This document shows, piece by piece, positions 14,250 to 20,831 of a stretch of 26,492 nucleotides of DNA. Under the pieces are notes generated by a model. That model searched no databases. It saw nothing but the letters and a program-made list of their open reading frames with translations, and was not told the DNA's origin. Both the position numbers and the translations under genes were made by a program. The stretch is from Xanthobacteraceae bacterium (GTDB taxonomy: Bacteria; Pseudomonadota; Alphaproteobacteria; Rhizobiales; Xanthobacteraceae). Location: positions 1 to 26,492 of the forward strand of contig JAIESC010000259.1 of NCBI GenBank assembly GCA_019746355.1, in the 5' to 3' direction. Each line of letters starts with the position of its first letter. Position 1 is the stretch's first letter.

Positions 14250-15287
14250 ATGCTTTTCCGTCAGCTTTTCGACCAGACGTCTGGCACCTACTCGTACCTG
14301 CTCGCCAGCCGCCGCGGCGGCGAGGCGCTGATCATCGATCCGGTGCTGGAGAAGGTGGACCGCTACCTGGCGCTGGTGAAGGAGCTCGACCTGCACCTGG
14401 TCAAGGCGGTCGACACCCACATGCATGCCGACCACATCACCGGATTGGGTGCACTCCGCGACAAGACCCATTGCATCACCGTGATGGGCGAGCAGACCAA
14501 GGCCGACGTGGTGTCGATGCGGCTATCCGACGGCGACAGGCTCACCATCGAGGGGCTCAGCCTCGACGTGATCTACACCCCCGGCCACACCGACGACTCC
14601 TACAGCTTCATCATGCCGGACCGGGTGTTCACCGGCGACACGCTGCTCATCCGCGGCACCGGCCGCACCGACTTCCAGAACGGCGACCCGCGCGCGCAAT
14701 ACGAGTCGATCTTCGGCCGGCTCCTGAAGCTACCCGAGGCGACGCTGGTCTATCCGGCGCATGACTACAAGGGCGACACGGTTTCCACCATCGGCGAGGA
14801 GAAGGCCTTCAATCCGCGGCTCCAGGTGAAGTCGGTCGACGAATACGTCGCGGTGATGAACAACCTGAAGCTCGCCAACCCAAAGATGATGGACGTGGCG
14901 ATCCCGGCCAATATGAAGGTTGGCCTGCATCAGGAGGAGGTCGCGCGCCGCGGCTGGGCGGTCAGCGCCGCGGAGGCGCTGAGCCTCGTCGGCAAGCCCG
15001 GCATCGCCCTGATCGATCTGCGCGAGAAAAGCGAGCGCGAGCGCCACGGTACCATTCCGGGCTCGCTGCACGTGCCCTATCCGAGCCTGCTGGAAAACAT
15101 CAGCTCCGGCGGCACGCTGCACGAGCTTGCGAGGTCCACCAGCAAGCGGCTGCTGTTCTACTGCGCCTTCGGCGAGCGCTCGGCGATGGCGGTTCAAGCT
15201 GCGCAGGATGCGGGCCTTGCCAGCGCCTGCCACATCCAGGGCGGCATCGACGCCTGGAAGAAGGCCGCAGGACCGCTGGTTCACTGA
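14250..15287 (+). CDS. Persulfide dioxygenase (ETHE1-like) fused to a C-terminal rhodanese domain
   Basis: A 345-residue fusion. The metallo-beta-lactamase domain (1 to about 235) carries THMHADHITG with His57, His59, Asp61 and His62, then His113 (TPGHTDDS), Asp130 (FTGD) and His171 (PAHDYKG). The segment IRGTGRTDFQNGD is the hallmark of ETHE1-type persulfide dioxygenases, which use mononuclear Fe(II) on the equivalents of His57, His113 and Asp130 to oxidise glutathione persulfide to sulfite. The rhodanese domain (about 238-345) has DLREKSER and the catalytic Cys305 in CAFGERS. The fusion, known from bacterial PRF-type proteins, can couple persulfide oxidation to sulfur transfer. GGAGG (14237-14241) lies 8 nt before ATG. 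It follows the SDR gene by 51 bp, probably in one operon with sseA. Confidence 0.93.
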   Translation: MLFRQLFDQTSGTYSYLLASRRGGEALIIDPVLEKVDRYLALVKELDLHLVKAVDTHMHADHITGLGALRDKTHCITVMGEQTKADVVSMRLSDGDRLTIEGLSLDVIYTPGHTDDSYSFIMPDRVFTGDTLLIRGTGRTDFQNGDPRAQYESIFGRLLKLPEATLVYPAHDYKGDTVSTIGEEKAFNPRLQVKSVDEYVAVMNNLKLANPKMMDVAIPANMKVGLHQEEVARRGWAVSAAEALSLVGKPGIALIDLREKSERERHGTIPGSLHVPYPSLLENISSGGTLHELARSTSKRLLFYCAFGERSAMAVQAAQDAGLASACHIQGGIDAWKKAAGPLVH

Positions 15288-15401
15288 ACCAGGCAGACGG
15301 CAGCAGACCTCCGGCGCATCGGCCACAGGCCTAGTTGCGCACTGCCCGAGACTCAGCACTCATGCGCCGATCCGTGGAATGACTTCTGCAGGGTGAGCAA
15401 A

Positions 15402-15447
15402 GGCGCCACCAGCGCGTTCACGCGCGTCTTCGACGCGCTATGGCGCC
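15402..15447. repeat. Palindromic repeat sharing a 35-bp core with the cysK-alaX repeat
   Basis: Outer arms GGCGCCA (15402-15408) and TGGCGCC (15441-15447) and inner arms AGCGCGT (15411-15417) and ACGCGCT (15433-15439) make a nested hairpin around GCGCGTC-TTC-GACGCGC. Bases 15409-15443 are identical to 11267-11301. This is a second copy of the same dispersed element about 4.1 kb away. Confidence 0.85.
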
Positions 15448-15487
15448 GTGCCCACGCGTTCTTGCGCGGCGTAAAGACGTGGGCACG
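15447..15487. repeat. Hairpin with CGTGCCCACG / CGTGGGCACG arms
   Basis: CGTGCCCACG (15447-15456) is the exact reverse complement of CGTGGGCACG (15478-15487), with a 21-nt loop that itself contains GCGCGGCG. It adjoins the preceding palindrome, sharing one base. A partial further copy of the motif (ATGGGCACG) follows at about 15494. It is probably part of the same composite repeat. Confidence 0.7.
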
Positions 15488-15559
15488 TAATGACATGGGC
15501 ACGCCGCTTCGCGGCTTTGTCCTACTGCGTCAGAAGAAGCCGAAGCGCTTGTTGTTGCG

Positions 15560-15701
15560 CCCTCTCCCAGAGGGAGAGGGCTACGCTGAACGCGCAGCAT
15601 AAAAGACAGGGTGAGGGGTTACGGTCCATCGATGGACCGCAACCCCTCACCCATTCGCGTGTATTGCACAGTCAATGTAGCCCTCTCCCACAAGGAGAGG
15701 G
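15560..15701. repeat. Symmetric 142-bp palindromic element
   Basis: The element is mirror-symmetric about 15630.5. A central 44-bp palindrome (15609-15652, GGGTGAGGGGTT at one end, ATCGAT at its centre, AACCCCTCACCC at the other) has one mismatched pair. It is flanked on each side by a 28-nt spacer and then by a hairpin: CCCTCTCCC-AGA-GGGAGAGGG at 15560-15580 and CCCTCTCC-CACAA-GGAGAGGG at 15681-15701. The spacers are of equal length and match at about half of their positions when one is reverse-complemented, so the whole unit looks like an ageing perfect palindrome. It lies between the 3' ends of two convergent genes and could terminate both. Confidence 0.85.
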
Positions 15702-15774
15702 CACAGTAATAAACGGCGGCGTTTTTTGACGCAGTAGAGTTTGCCCACCCTACCAAAACCGGCACCAAAAATTC

Positions 15775-16725
15775 TCAACGCGCGCCAAACCCAGCGCGCT
15801 TGATGGCGTCGGCATTGGCGATCGAATCCTCGTCGAACGTGGCGCGGAACTGGTCACCCGGCAGATAGCGCGGCTCGGCACCCAGCCGGTCGACGATGGC
15901 CTTGTATTCCGGCGCGGCCGCCGCCGTGGCGCAGGCCTTTTCGAGCACGCCCGCGACCCCGTCGGGCGTCTTGGCCGGCGCGATCAGGCCGCCCGCGCTG
16001 AAGCCGATCGCCGGATAGCCAAGCTCCTTCATCGTCGGCACGTCCGGCAGGCTCGCGAGGCGTTCCGCCGAAACCGCGGCCAGGACCGGCAGGTTGCTCG
16101 CCTTCGCCACCGGCGGACTTTCCGTGATCGCCATGATCGTGCCGCCCAGCAGCGCGTGCGACATCGGCCCCGCCCCCTGGAACGGCACGCCGAGCCCGTC
16201 GACACCGACCGCCTTGAGTACGCCTAGCATCACGAGATGCGGCTGGCTCGCGACGCCGGGATGACCGTAGACCAGGTTCTCGGGCTTGGCCTTCGCGAAG
16301 CTGACGAACTCGGCGAAGGTCTTGAACGGCGCCTGCGGGCCGGCGATCAGCACATAGGGCGTGTAGTAAGTGAGGCAGATGTAGCGGAACGTGTCCATGC
16401 CGAACCGCAGGTTCGGCTGCATGTGCGGCTGCGCGGTGACCGGATTGTTCGGGGTGAGCGCGATGGTGTAGCCGTCGGGCTCGGCCTTCACGAGATCGAG
16501 CAGGCCGATGGTGCCGGCCGCGCCGCCCTTGTTGCTGATGATGACCGACTGGCTCAAGGCCTTGGACAATTCGGTCTGAAGCGCGCGGGCCATCAGGTCG
16601 GTGTTGCCGCCCGGCGGAAACGGCACGACCATGGTCACCGGCCGCGACGGATAGGTCTGAGCGGAGGCGGCGGACACGGCACCGGCAAGCGCGGCGGCGA
16701 CGAGCAGCAGCAGCGAACGACTCAT
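15775..16725 (-). CDS. Bug-family (tripartite tricarboxylate transporter) substrate-binding protein
   Basis: A 316-residue periplasmic receptor. The signal peptide ends at about residue 22 (VSAASA, then QTYPSRP). The mature protein has the family pattern: YPSRPVTMVVPFPPGGNTD, a segment NKGGAAGTIGLLDLVKAEPDGYT, the ligand-loop region VPFQGAGPMSHALLGG, and SLPDVPTMKELGYP near 235-250. These proteins bind carboxylates and similar small molecules through two backbone-water bridges, so the ligand cannot be predicted. No TctA or TctB membrane subunit is nearby, as is common for the very numerous orphan Bug proteins. GGGAGGG lies about 5 nt upstream of ATG 16725. It is divergent from the Ntn-hydrolase-like gene, with 51 bp between starts. 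Confidence 0.92.
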   Translation of the reverse strand: MSRSLLLLVAAALAGAVSAASAQTYPSRPVTMVVPFPPGGNTDLMARALQTELSKALSQSVIISNKGGAAGTIGLLDLVKAEPDGYTIALTPNNPVTAQPHMQPNLRFGMDTFRYICLTYYTPYVLIAGPQAPFKTFAEFVSFAKAKPENLVYGHPGVASQPHLVMLGVLKAVGVDGLGVPFQGAGPMSHALLGGTIMAITESPPVAKASNLPVLAAVSAERLASLPDVPTMKELGYPAIGFSAGGLIAPAKTPDGVAGVLEKACATAAAAPEYKAIVDRLGAEPRYLPGDQFRATFDEDSIANADAIKRAGFGAR

Positions 16726-16776
16726 GGTACCCTCCCGTATGCGACGAATCTGCCGGCGTCCTCGCAGGTGATTGAG

Positions 16777-17598
16777 ATGACCATTGCCATTGTAGCCAAA
16801 GCCGTTGATGACATCTTTATTTGCGTTTCGGACAAAATGGTTTCGTTTGGCGACATCTCACAAGCCGACGAGAACGCCACTATAAAGTCGCCCAGCTTGG
16901 GACCAAACTGGGGAGTCGCATACTCGGCCAGCGACCTAAACCTAGTATATCCGATCTTAGACTCAATCAGATTGAAAATGGCTGGTTCAGCTTACTGGGA
17001 GATCGCTCAAGTCCAGAGTTTTTGTGCAACCGCATACGTTGAGAAATTTCATCAAGAGTTCATCGCCAAGAGACTGTGCCGCTATGGCTACACCACAATC
17101 GAACAATTCCGAAAGGAAGGGCGTGCTGATCTCGGTGATCAATTCTACGAACTTTGTCGTGACCTTGAAAAATTCGATCTTGGGGTACAATTCTTAGTTT
17201 ACGGGTACGACTCCAATAAAGCTCCTACTATTTTCGAGGTGTCTAATCCTGGATACATAACTGACCACGATGTTCTCGACTATGCAGTAATTGGCAGCGG
17301 CTACTATATGGCGACAGCTTCCTTACGAAGACGCCCGCTTAAATATCACCTCGAATCCACAATATATCGGTTGTTAGAGGCCAAATTCTCCGCTGAAACC
17401 GCCAGCGGAGTAGGTAAAGCGACAACTCTGTTGTTGATGAGCAGCGGCGGTGCGCTGTCGCTCGTAGACGATCCGTCAGTGGAACGTATTCGTCGCATCT
17501 GGAGCAGCGCAGTGAATGCTCCAGACCCAGAAGATGCGTTAGATATCATCGCCAATCTTAACGGTGTTAGAAATGTCTCCGATGGCGGAGAGCGCTGA
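16777..17598 (+). CDS. Orphan proteasome/HslV-like Ntn-hydrolase candidate, foreign base composition
   Basis: A 273-residue protein with no signal peptide. I cannot assign a named family, but the pattern fits the proteasome beta/HslV fold. Met1 is followed by Thr2, which Met removal would expose as an N-terminal nucleophile. A strand and turn (TIAIVAKAVDDIFICVSDK) then place Asp19 where proteasome subunits have Asp17, counting from the Thr. Lys37 (ATIKS) falls near the catalytic Lys33 position. Next comes a strand GVAYSASDLNLVYPILDSIR, then a basic helical insert (about 72-135) absent from HslV. DYAVIGSGYYMATASL (168-183) resembles the AIGSGG helix of HslV, and AKFSAETASGVGKATTLLL (202-220) the following AE-A helix. 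It is longer than HslV (about 175). AGG lies 8 nt before ATG 16777. GC is about 45-50% in sampled lines against about 63-67% in neighbours, suggesting transfer. It ends 14 bp from the convergent aapP stop. Confidence 0.6.
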   Translation: MTIAIVAKAVDDIFICVSDKMVSFGDISQADENATIKSPSLGPNWGVAYSASDLNLVYPILDSIRLKMAGSAYWEIAQVQSFCATAYVEKFHQEFIAKRLCRYGYTTIEQFRKEGRADLGDQFYELCRDLEKFDLGVQFLVYGYDSNKAPTIFEVSNPGYITDHDVLDYAVIGSGYYMATASLRRRPLKYHLESTIYRLLEAKFSAETASGVGKATTLLLMSSGGALSLVDDPSVERIRRIWSSAVNAPDPEDALDIIANLNGVRNVSDGGER

Positions 17599-17612
17599 CT
17601 TCTGCATTCTCA

Positions 17613-18410
17613 TCAGTGCAGTATCTGGCTCAGAAACAGCTTGGTCCGCTCGTGCTGCGGATTGTCGAAAAACGCCTTCGGCTCGTTCGCCTCGACGATC
17701 TGGCCTTCGTCCATGAACACGATGCGATTGGCGACCTGCCGCGCGAAGCCCATTTCATGGGTGACGCACAGCATCGTCATGCCGTCCTGCGCGAGCTGAA
17801 CCATCGTGTCGAGAACCTCCTTGACCATCTCCGGGTCGAGCGCCGAGGTCGGCTCGTCGAACAGCATGATCTTCGGATGCATGCAGAGCGCGCGCGCGAT
17901 GGCGACGCGCTGCTGCTGGCCGCCGGAGAGCTGACCGGGATACTTGCCGGCCTGCTCGGGGATCTTGACGCGCCGCAAGTACTGCATCGCGACCTCGTCG
18001 GCGTCCTTCTTCGGCAGCTTGCGGACCCAGATCGGCGCAAGCGTCAGGTTCTCCAGCACAGTGAGATGCGGGAACAGGTTGAAATGCTGGAACACCATGC
18101 CGACGTCGCGGCGCACCTCGTCGATCTTCTTGAGATCGTTGGTCAGCTCCGTGCCGTCGACGACGATGCGGCCCTGCTGGTGCTCCTCGAGCCGGTTGAT
18201 GCAGCGGATCATGGTCGACTTGCCCGAGCCCGACGGGCCGCACACCACGATGCGCTCGCCCTTGGTGACCCGCAGGTTGATGTCGCGCAGCACGTGGAAA
18301 TCGCCATACCACTTGTGCACGCCGACCATCTCGATGGCGACCCCGGTTTTGAGCGGCGCGGGCTTCAGCGCAGAGTTTACCGGTTGCTCAGCCGATTTTT
18401 GCTCTACCAT
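17613..18410 (-). CDS. aapP: General L-amino acid ABC transporter ATP-binding protein
   Basis: A 265-residue cytoplasmic ATPase that drives amino acid uptake through the AapQM pore. Walker A is GPSGSGKST (58-66), the Q-loop lies in [12 protein letters not shown], the ABC signature is LSGGQ (161-165), Walker B is IMLFDE (181-186), the D-loop is SALDPE and the switch His is His218 (VTHEMGF). Length and motifs match the polar amino acid (PAAT/HAAT) family: HisP, GlnQ and rhizobial AapP. It is the last gene of the aapJQMP operon, 10 bp downstream of aapM. The N-terminal 20 or so residues are a short polar extension before the domain. Confidence 0.95.
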   Translation of the reverse strand: MVEQKSAEQPVNSALKPAPLKTGVAIEMVGVHKWYGDFHVLRDINLRVTKGERIVVCGPSGSGKSTMIRCINRLEEHQQGRIVVDGTELTNDLKKIDEVRRDVGMVFQHFNLFPHLTVLENLTLAPIWVRKLPKKDADEVAMQYLRRVKIPEQAGKYPGQLSGGQQQRVAIARALCMHPKIMLFDEPTSALDPEMVKEVLDTMVQLAQDGMTMLCVTHEMGFARQVANRIVFMDEGQIVEANEPKAFFDNPQHERTKLFLSQILH

Positions 18411-18420
18411 GGGCAGCGCC

Positions 18421-19566
18421 TCATCGCTTGTCGCCCGCGGCCAGGCGGGCTTCGACCATGCGCGAATAGCGCGACAGGCCGTAGCAGAAGATCAGATAGA
18501 ACACCGCGGCAAAGGCGTATCCGGTGGTGCTGGTCCCCGGCGTCGCCCAGTTCGGATCGATGCGCGCGGCCTCGATGGTGCGCAGGAAGTCGAAGATGCC
18601 CACGATGAAAACCAGCGTGGTGTCCTTGAACAGCGCAACGGTGGAGTTGACAATGTTGGGAATGGTGATGCGAAGCGCCTGCGGCAGCACGATCAGCCGC
18701 ATGGTCTTCCAGTAGCTCAGGCCCACCGCCATCGCCGCCTCGTACTGGCCCTTGGGGATCGCCTGCAGACCGGCGCGCACCACCTCGGCCATATAGGCCG
18801 CGGAGAACAGCGCCACGCCGACCAGCGCCCGCAGCAGCTTGTCCGGCGTCCAGGCCTCCGGCACGAACAGCGGCAGCATGACGCTGGCCATGAACAGCAC
18901 GGTGACCAGCGGCACGCCGCGCACGAACTCGATGAACAGCACCGAGAACAGCCGCACCGCGGGCATCCGCGAGCGGCGGCCGAGTGCAAGCACGATGCCG
19001 AGCGGCAGCGAGGCAACGATGCCGACCGCTGCGACCACGATGGTGACAAGGACGCCGCCCCATTGCGTGGTCGACACCCGCGGCAGCCCGATCTGGGGAA
19101 ATCCCAACAACAGGACGATGGAGGCGACCGGCATGACGATGAAAAAATAGAGTGCGCCGATGTCGCGCCGCGGCGCATCGAGCCACGCCATCCAGCCGAT
19201 GCCGAAGGCCAGCAGCGCGAAGAACGCATCGACCCGCCAGCGCTCCTCGACCGGATAGAAACCGTAGGTGAAGAAGTTGATGCGGTCGATGACGAAGGCC
19301 CAGCAGGCGCCGACCTCCGGATGCTCCGGCCGCGGCAGGCAATCGACGCGGCTTGCGCCGTCCCAGATCGCGTCGATGATCAGGAATTTGACGAGCGGCG
19401 GCACGATCCAGACGATCAGCAGGACGCTCGCCACCGTCAGCGCGATATTGAGCGGGCCGGAGAACAGGTTGTCCTTGAGCCAGCCGACCGGGCCGGAATG
19501 GCGGCCCGGCGGCGGCGTCGCCGCGACCGGGCTCGTGCGCACGAAGGCTGTGGCGGCGTTGCTCAT
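18421..19566 (-). CDS. aapM: General L-amino acid ABC transporter permease
   Basis: A 381-residue inner-membrane permease. After a polar N-terminus there are several hydrophobic helices. A long N-terminal half (PEHPEVGACWAFVIDRINFF and following segments) distinguishes Aap-type permeases from the roughly 230-residue HisM/GlnP type. The C-terminal half carries the EAA loop, EVVRAGLQAIPKGQYEAAMA followed by GLSYWKTMRLIVLPQALR, which contacts the ATPase. It forms the heterodimeric pore with AapQ. Its ATG directly follows the TAG of aapQ with no intervening base, indicating translational coupling. Confidence 0.94.
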   Translation of the reverse strand: MSNAATAFVRTSPVAATPPPGRHSGPVGWLKDNLFSGPLNIALTVASVLLIVWIVPPLVKFLIIDAIWDGASRVDCLPRPEHPEVGACWAFVIDRINFFTYGFYPVEERWRVDAFFALLAFGIGWMAWLDAPRRDIGALYFFIVMPVASIVLLLGFPQIGLPRVSTTQWGGVLVTIVVAAVGIVASLPLGIVLALGRRSRMPAVRLFSVLFIEFVRGVPLVTVLFMASVMLPLFVPEAWTPDKLLRALVGVALFSAAYMAEVVRAGLQAIPKGQYEAAMAVGLSYWKTMRLIVLPQALRITIPNIVNSTVALFKDTTLVFIVGIFDFLRTIEAARIDPNWATPGTSTTGYAFAAVFYLIFCYGLSRYSRMVEARLAAGDKR

Positions 19567-20763
19567 CTAACGCTCCACCACGGCGACGGAGCGGTTGTAG
19601 AGATTCATCAGACCCGAGGTGGCGAGGCTGATGGTGAGATAGACCGCCATGGTGATCGCGATCACCTCAACCGCCTGGCCGGTCTGATTGAGCACCGTGC
19701 CGGCGAAGATCTGCACCAGATCCGGGTAGCCGATGGCGACCGCCAGCGTCGAGTTCTTGGTGAGGTTGAGATACTGGTTGGTGAGCGGCGGCACGATCAC
19801 CCGCATCGCCTGCGGCACCACGACAAGCCGCAGGGTCGGGCCAGGGCGAAGTCCCAGCGAATAGGCCGCTTCGGTTTGCCCCTTCGCGACCGAGAGAATG
19901 CCGGCGCGCACGACCTCGGCAATGAACGCCGCGGTGTAGATCACCAGCCCGAACAGCAGCGCCATGAACTCGGGCAATATCTCGATACCGCCGCGGATGT
20001 TGAACCGGCCCGATTCGGGATAGTTGAACTGAACCGGCAAGCCGGACAGCGCGAAAATCGCAAGCGGCAAACCAGTGACAAGGCCGAGCGTCACCCACAG
20101 CACCGGCGACTGCTGGCCGGTCCGACGCTGCTGCCGTCCCGCCCAGATGCGATAGCCGATGGCGGCAACTGCACCGACCACGATTGCGACCATCGCAAAT
20201 CGCGCCACCGGCAGGAACACCGGTTGCGGCAGGAAAAGCCCGCGGTTGTTGAGGAAGCCGCCTCCCGGAATGACGATGCTCTCGCGGATGCCGGGCAGCG
20301 CCTTGAGCACCGCGTTGTACCAGAACAGGAGCTGCAGCAGCAGCGGCAGGTTGCGGATGATCTCGACGTAGCAGCCGGCAAGCTTCGCCACGAGCCAGTT
20401 CTTCGACAGCCGGGCGATGCCGATGACGAAGCCCAGGATCGTCGCGAACACAATTCCGATGCCGGCTATCAGGAGCGTGTTGATAAGGCCGACCCAGAAC
20501 GCGCGACCGTAAGTCGAGGTCGTCGAATACTCGATCAGCGACTGGGAAATGTCGAAGCCCGCGGTGTTGTCCCAGAAGCCGAAGCCGGAGGCGATCTTGG
20601 CGCGGGCAAGATTGTCCACCGCATTGGTGATCGCGCCCCAGGCGAGGAACGCGATGATCGCGCACAGCACCGCCTGGTAGGCGATGCCGCGCACCTTCGG
20701 ATTGTAGATCAGCGGCGTCTTCGGCGCGGGACTTACAGCAGATGCAGTCTGCGCCGTCGTCAT
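19567..20763 (-). CDS. aapQ: General L-amino acid ABC transporter permease
   Basis: A 398-residue inner-membrane permease, the second pore subunit. It has a hydrophobic N-terminal helix (VLCAIIAFLAWGAITNAV), a periplasmic stretch, then helices including LINTLLIAGIGIVFATILGFVIGIA (about 110-135) and the EAA loop EVVRAGILSVAKGQTEAAYS with GLRPGPTLRLVVVPQAMR. The length is as expected for AapQ. The RBS before ATG 20763 is only AAAGAAAAG-like, and a stem-loop lies in the 68-bp gap from aapJ, so expression is probably lower than that of the binding protein (inference). Confidence 0.94.
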   Translation of the reverse strand: MTTAQTASAVSPAPKTPLIYNPKVRGIAYQAVLCAIIAFLAWGAITNAVDNLARAKIASGFGFWDNTAGFDISQSLIEYSTTSTYGRAFWVGLINTLLIAGIGIVFATILGFVIGIARLSKNWLVAKLAGCYVEIIRNLPLLLQLLFWYNAVLKALPGIRESIVIPGGGFLNNRGLFLPQPVFLPVARFAMVAIVVGAVAAIGYRIWAGRQQRRTGQQSPVLWVTLGLVTGLPLAIFALSGLPVQFNYPESGRFNIRGGIEILPEFMALLFGLVIYTAAFIAEVVRAGILSVAKGQTEAAYSLGLRPGPTLRLVVVPQAMRVIVPPLTNQYLNLTKNSTLAVAIGYPDLVQIFAGTVLNQTGQAVEVIAITMAVYLTISLATSGLMNLYNRSVAVVER

Positions 20764-20799
20764 GAGCTTTTCTTTGGGCCCCTCGCCGGGCGTCTCATG

Positions 20800-20825
20800 G
20801 GCTTCCGCCCTTCATTGCGGAAGCC
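20800..20825 (-). promoter_or_regulatory. Stem-loop between aapJ and aapQ
   Basis: A perfect 9-bp stem, GGCTTCCGC (20800-20808) against GCGGAAGCC (20817-20825), with an 8-nt loop, just after the aapJ stop in the transcribed strand. No T-run follows on the minus strand, so it does not look like a full intrinsic terminator. In binding-protein-dependent transporter operons such structures protect the upstream message or slow read-through, raising the ratio of binding protein to permease. That role here is inferred. Confidence 0.65.
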
Positions 20826-20831
20826 GCGCGC

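Larger units (their letters stand above)
15288..15774. other. Gene-free stretch (487 bp) made mostly of palindromic repeats
   Basis: No convincing gene lies between the persulfide dioxygenase gene and the convergent Bug gene. From left to right it holds about 110 bp without visible structure, a hairpin sharing 35 bp with the repeat near 11267 (15402-15447), a second hairpin sharing its edge (15447-15487), a symmetric 142-bp element (15560-15701), and a tail containing CCCACCCTACC near 15745. The short open frames here are all accounted for by repeats. Confidence 0.8.

Noticed and set aside
15321..15332. Possible terminator after the persulfide dioxygenase gene (GGCC-ACA-GGCC)
   Set aside because: The stem is only four base pairs and no T-run follows.
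15390..15720. CRISPR array or tRNA-linked attachment site in the repeat-rich gap
   Set aside because: The repeats are palindromic and of different types, not regularly spaced direct repeats with unique spacers. No tRNA, integrase or cas gene is present.
16777..17598. Assignment of the Ntn-hydrolase-like gene to Anbu or HslV
   Set aside because: The N-terminal sequence and length differ from both, and neither hslU nor the Anbu partner genes are adjacent, so only the fold-level suggestion is kept.
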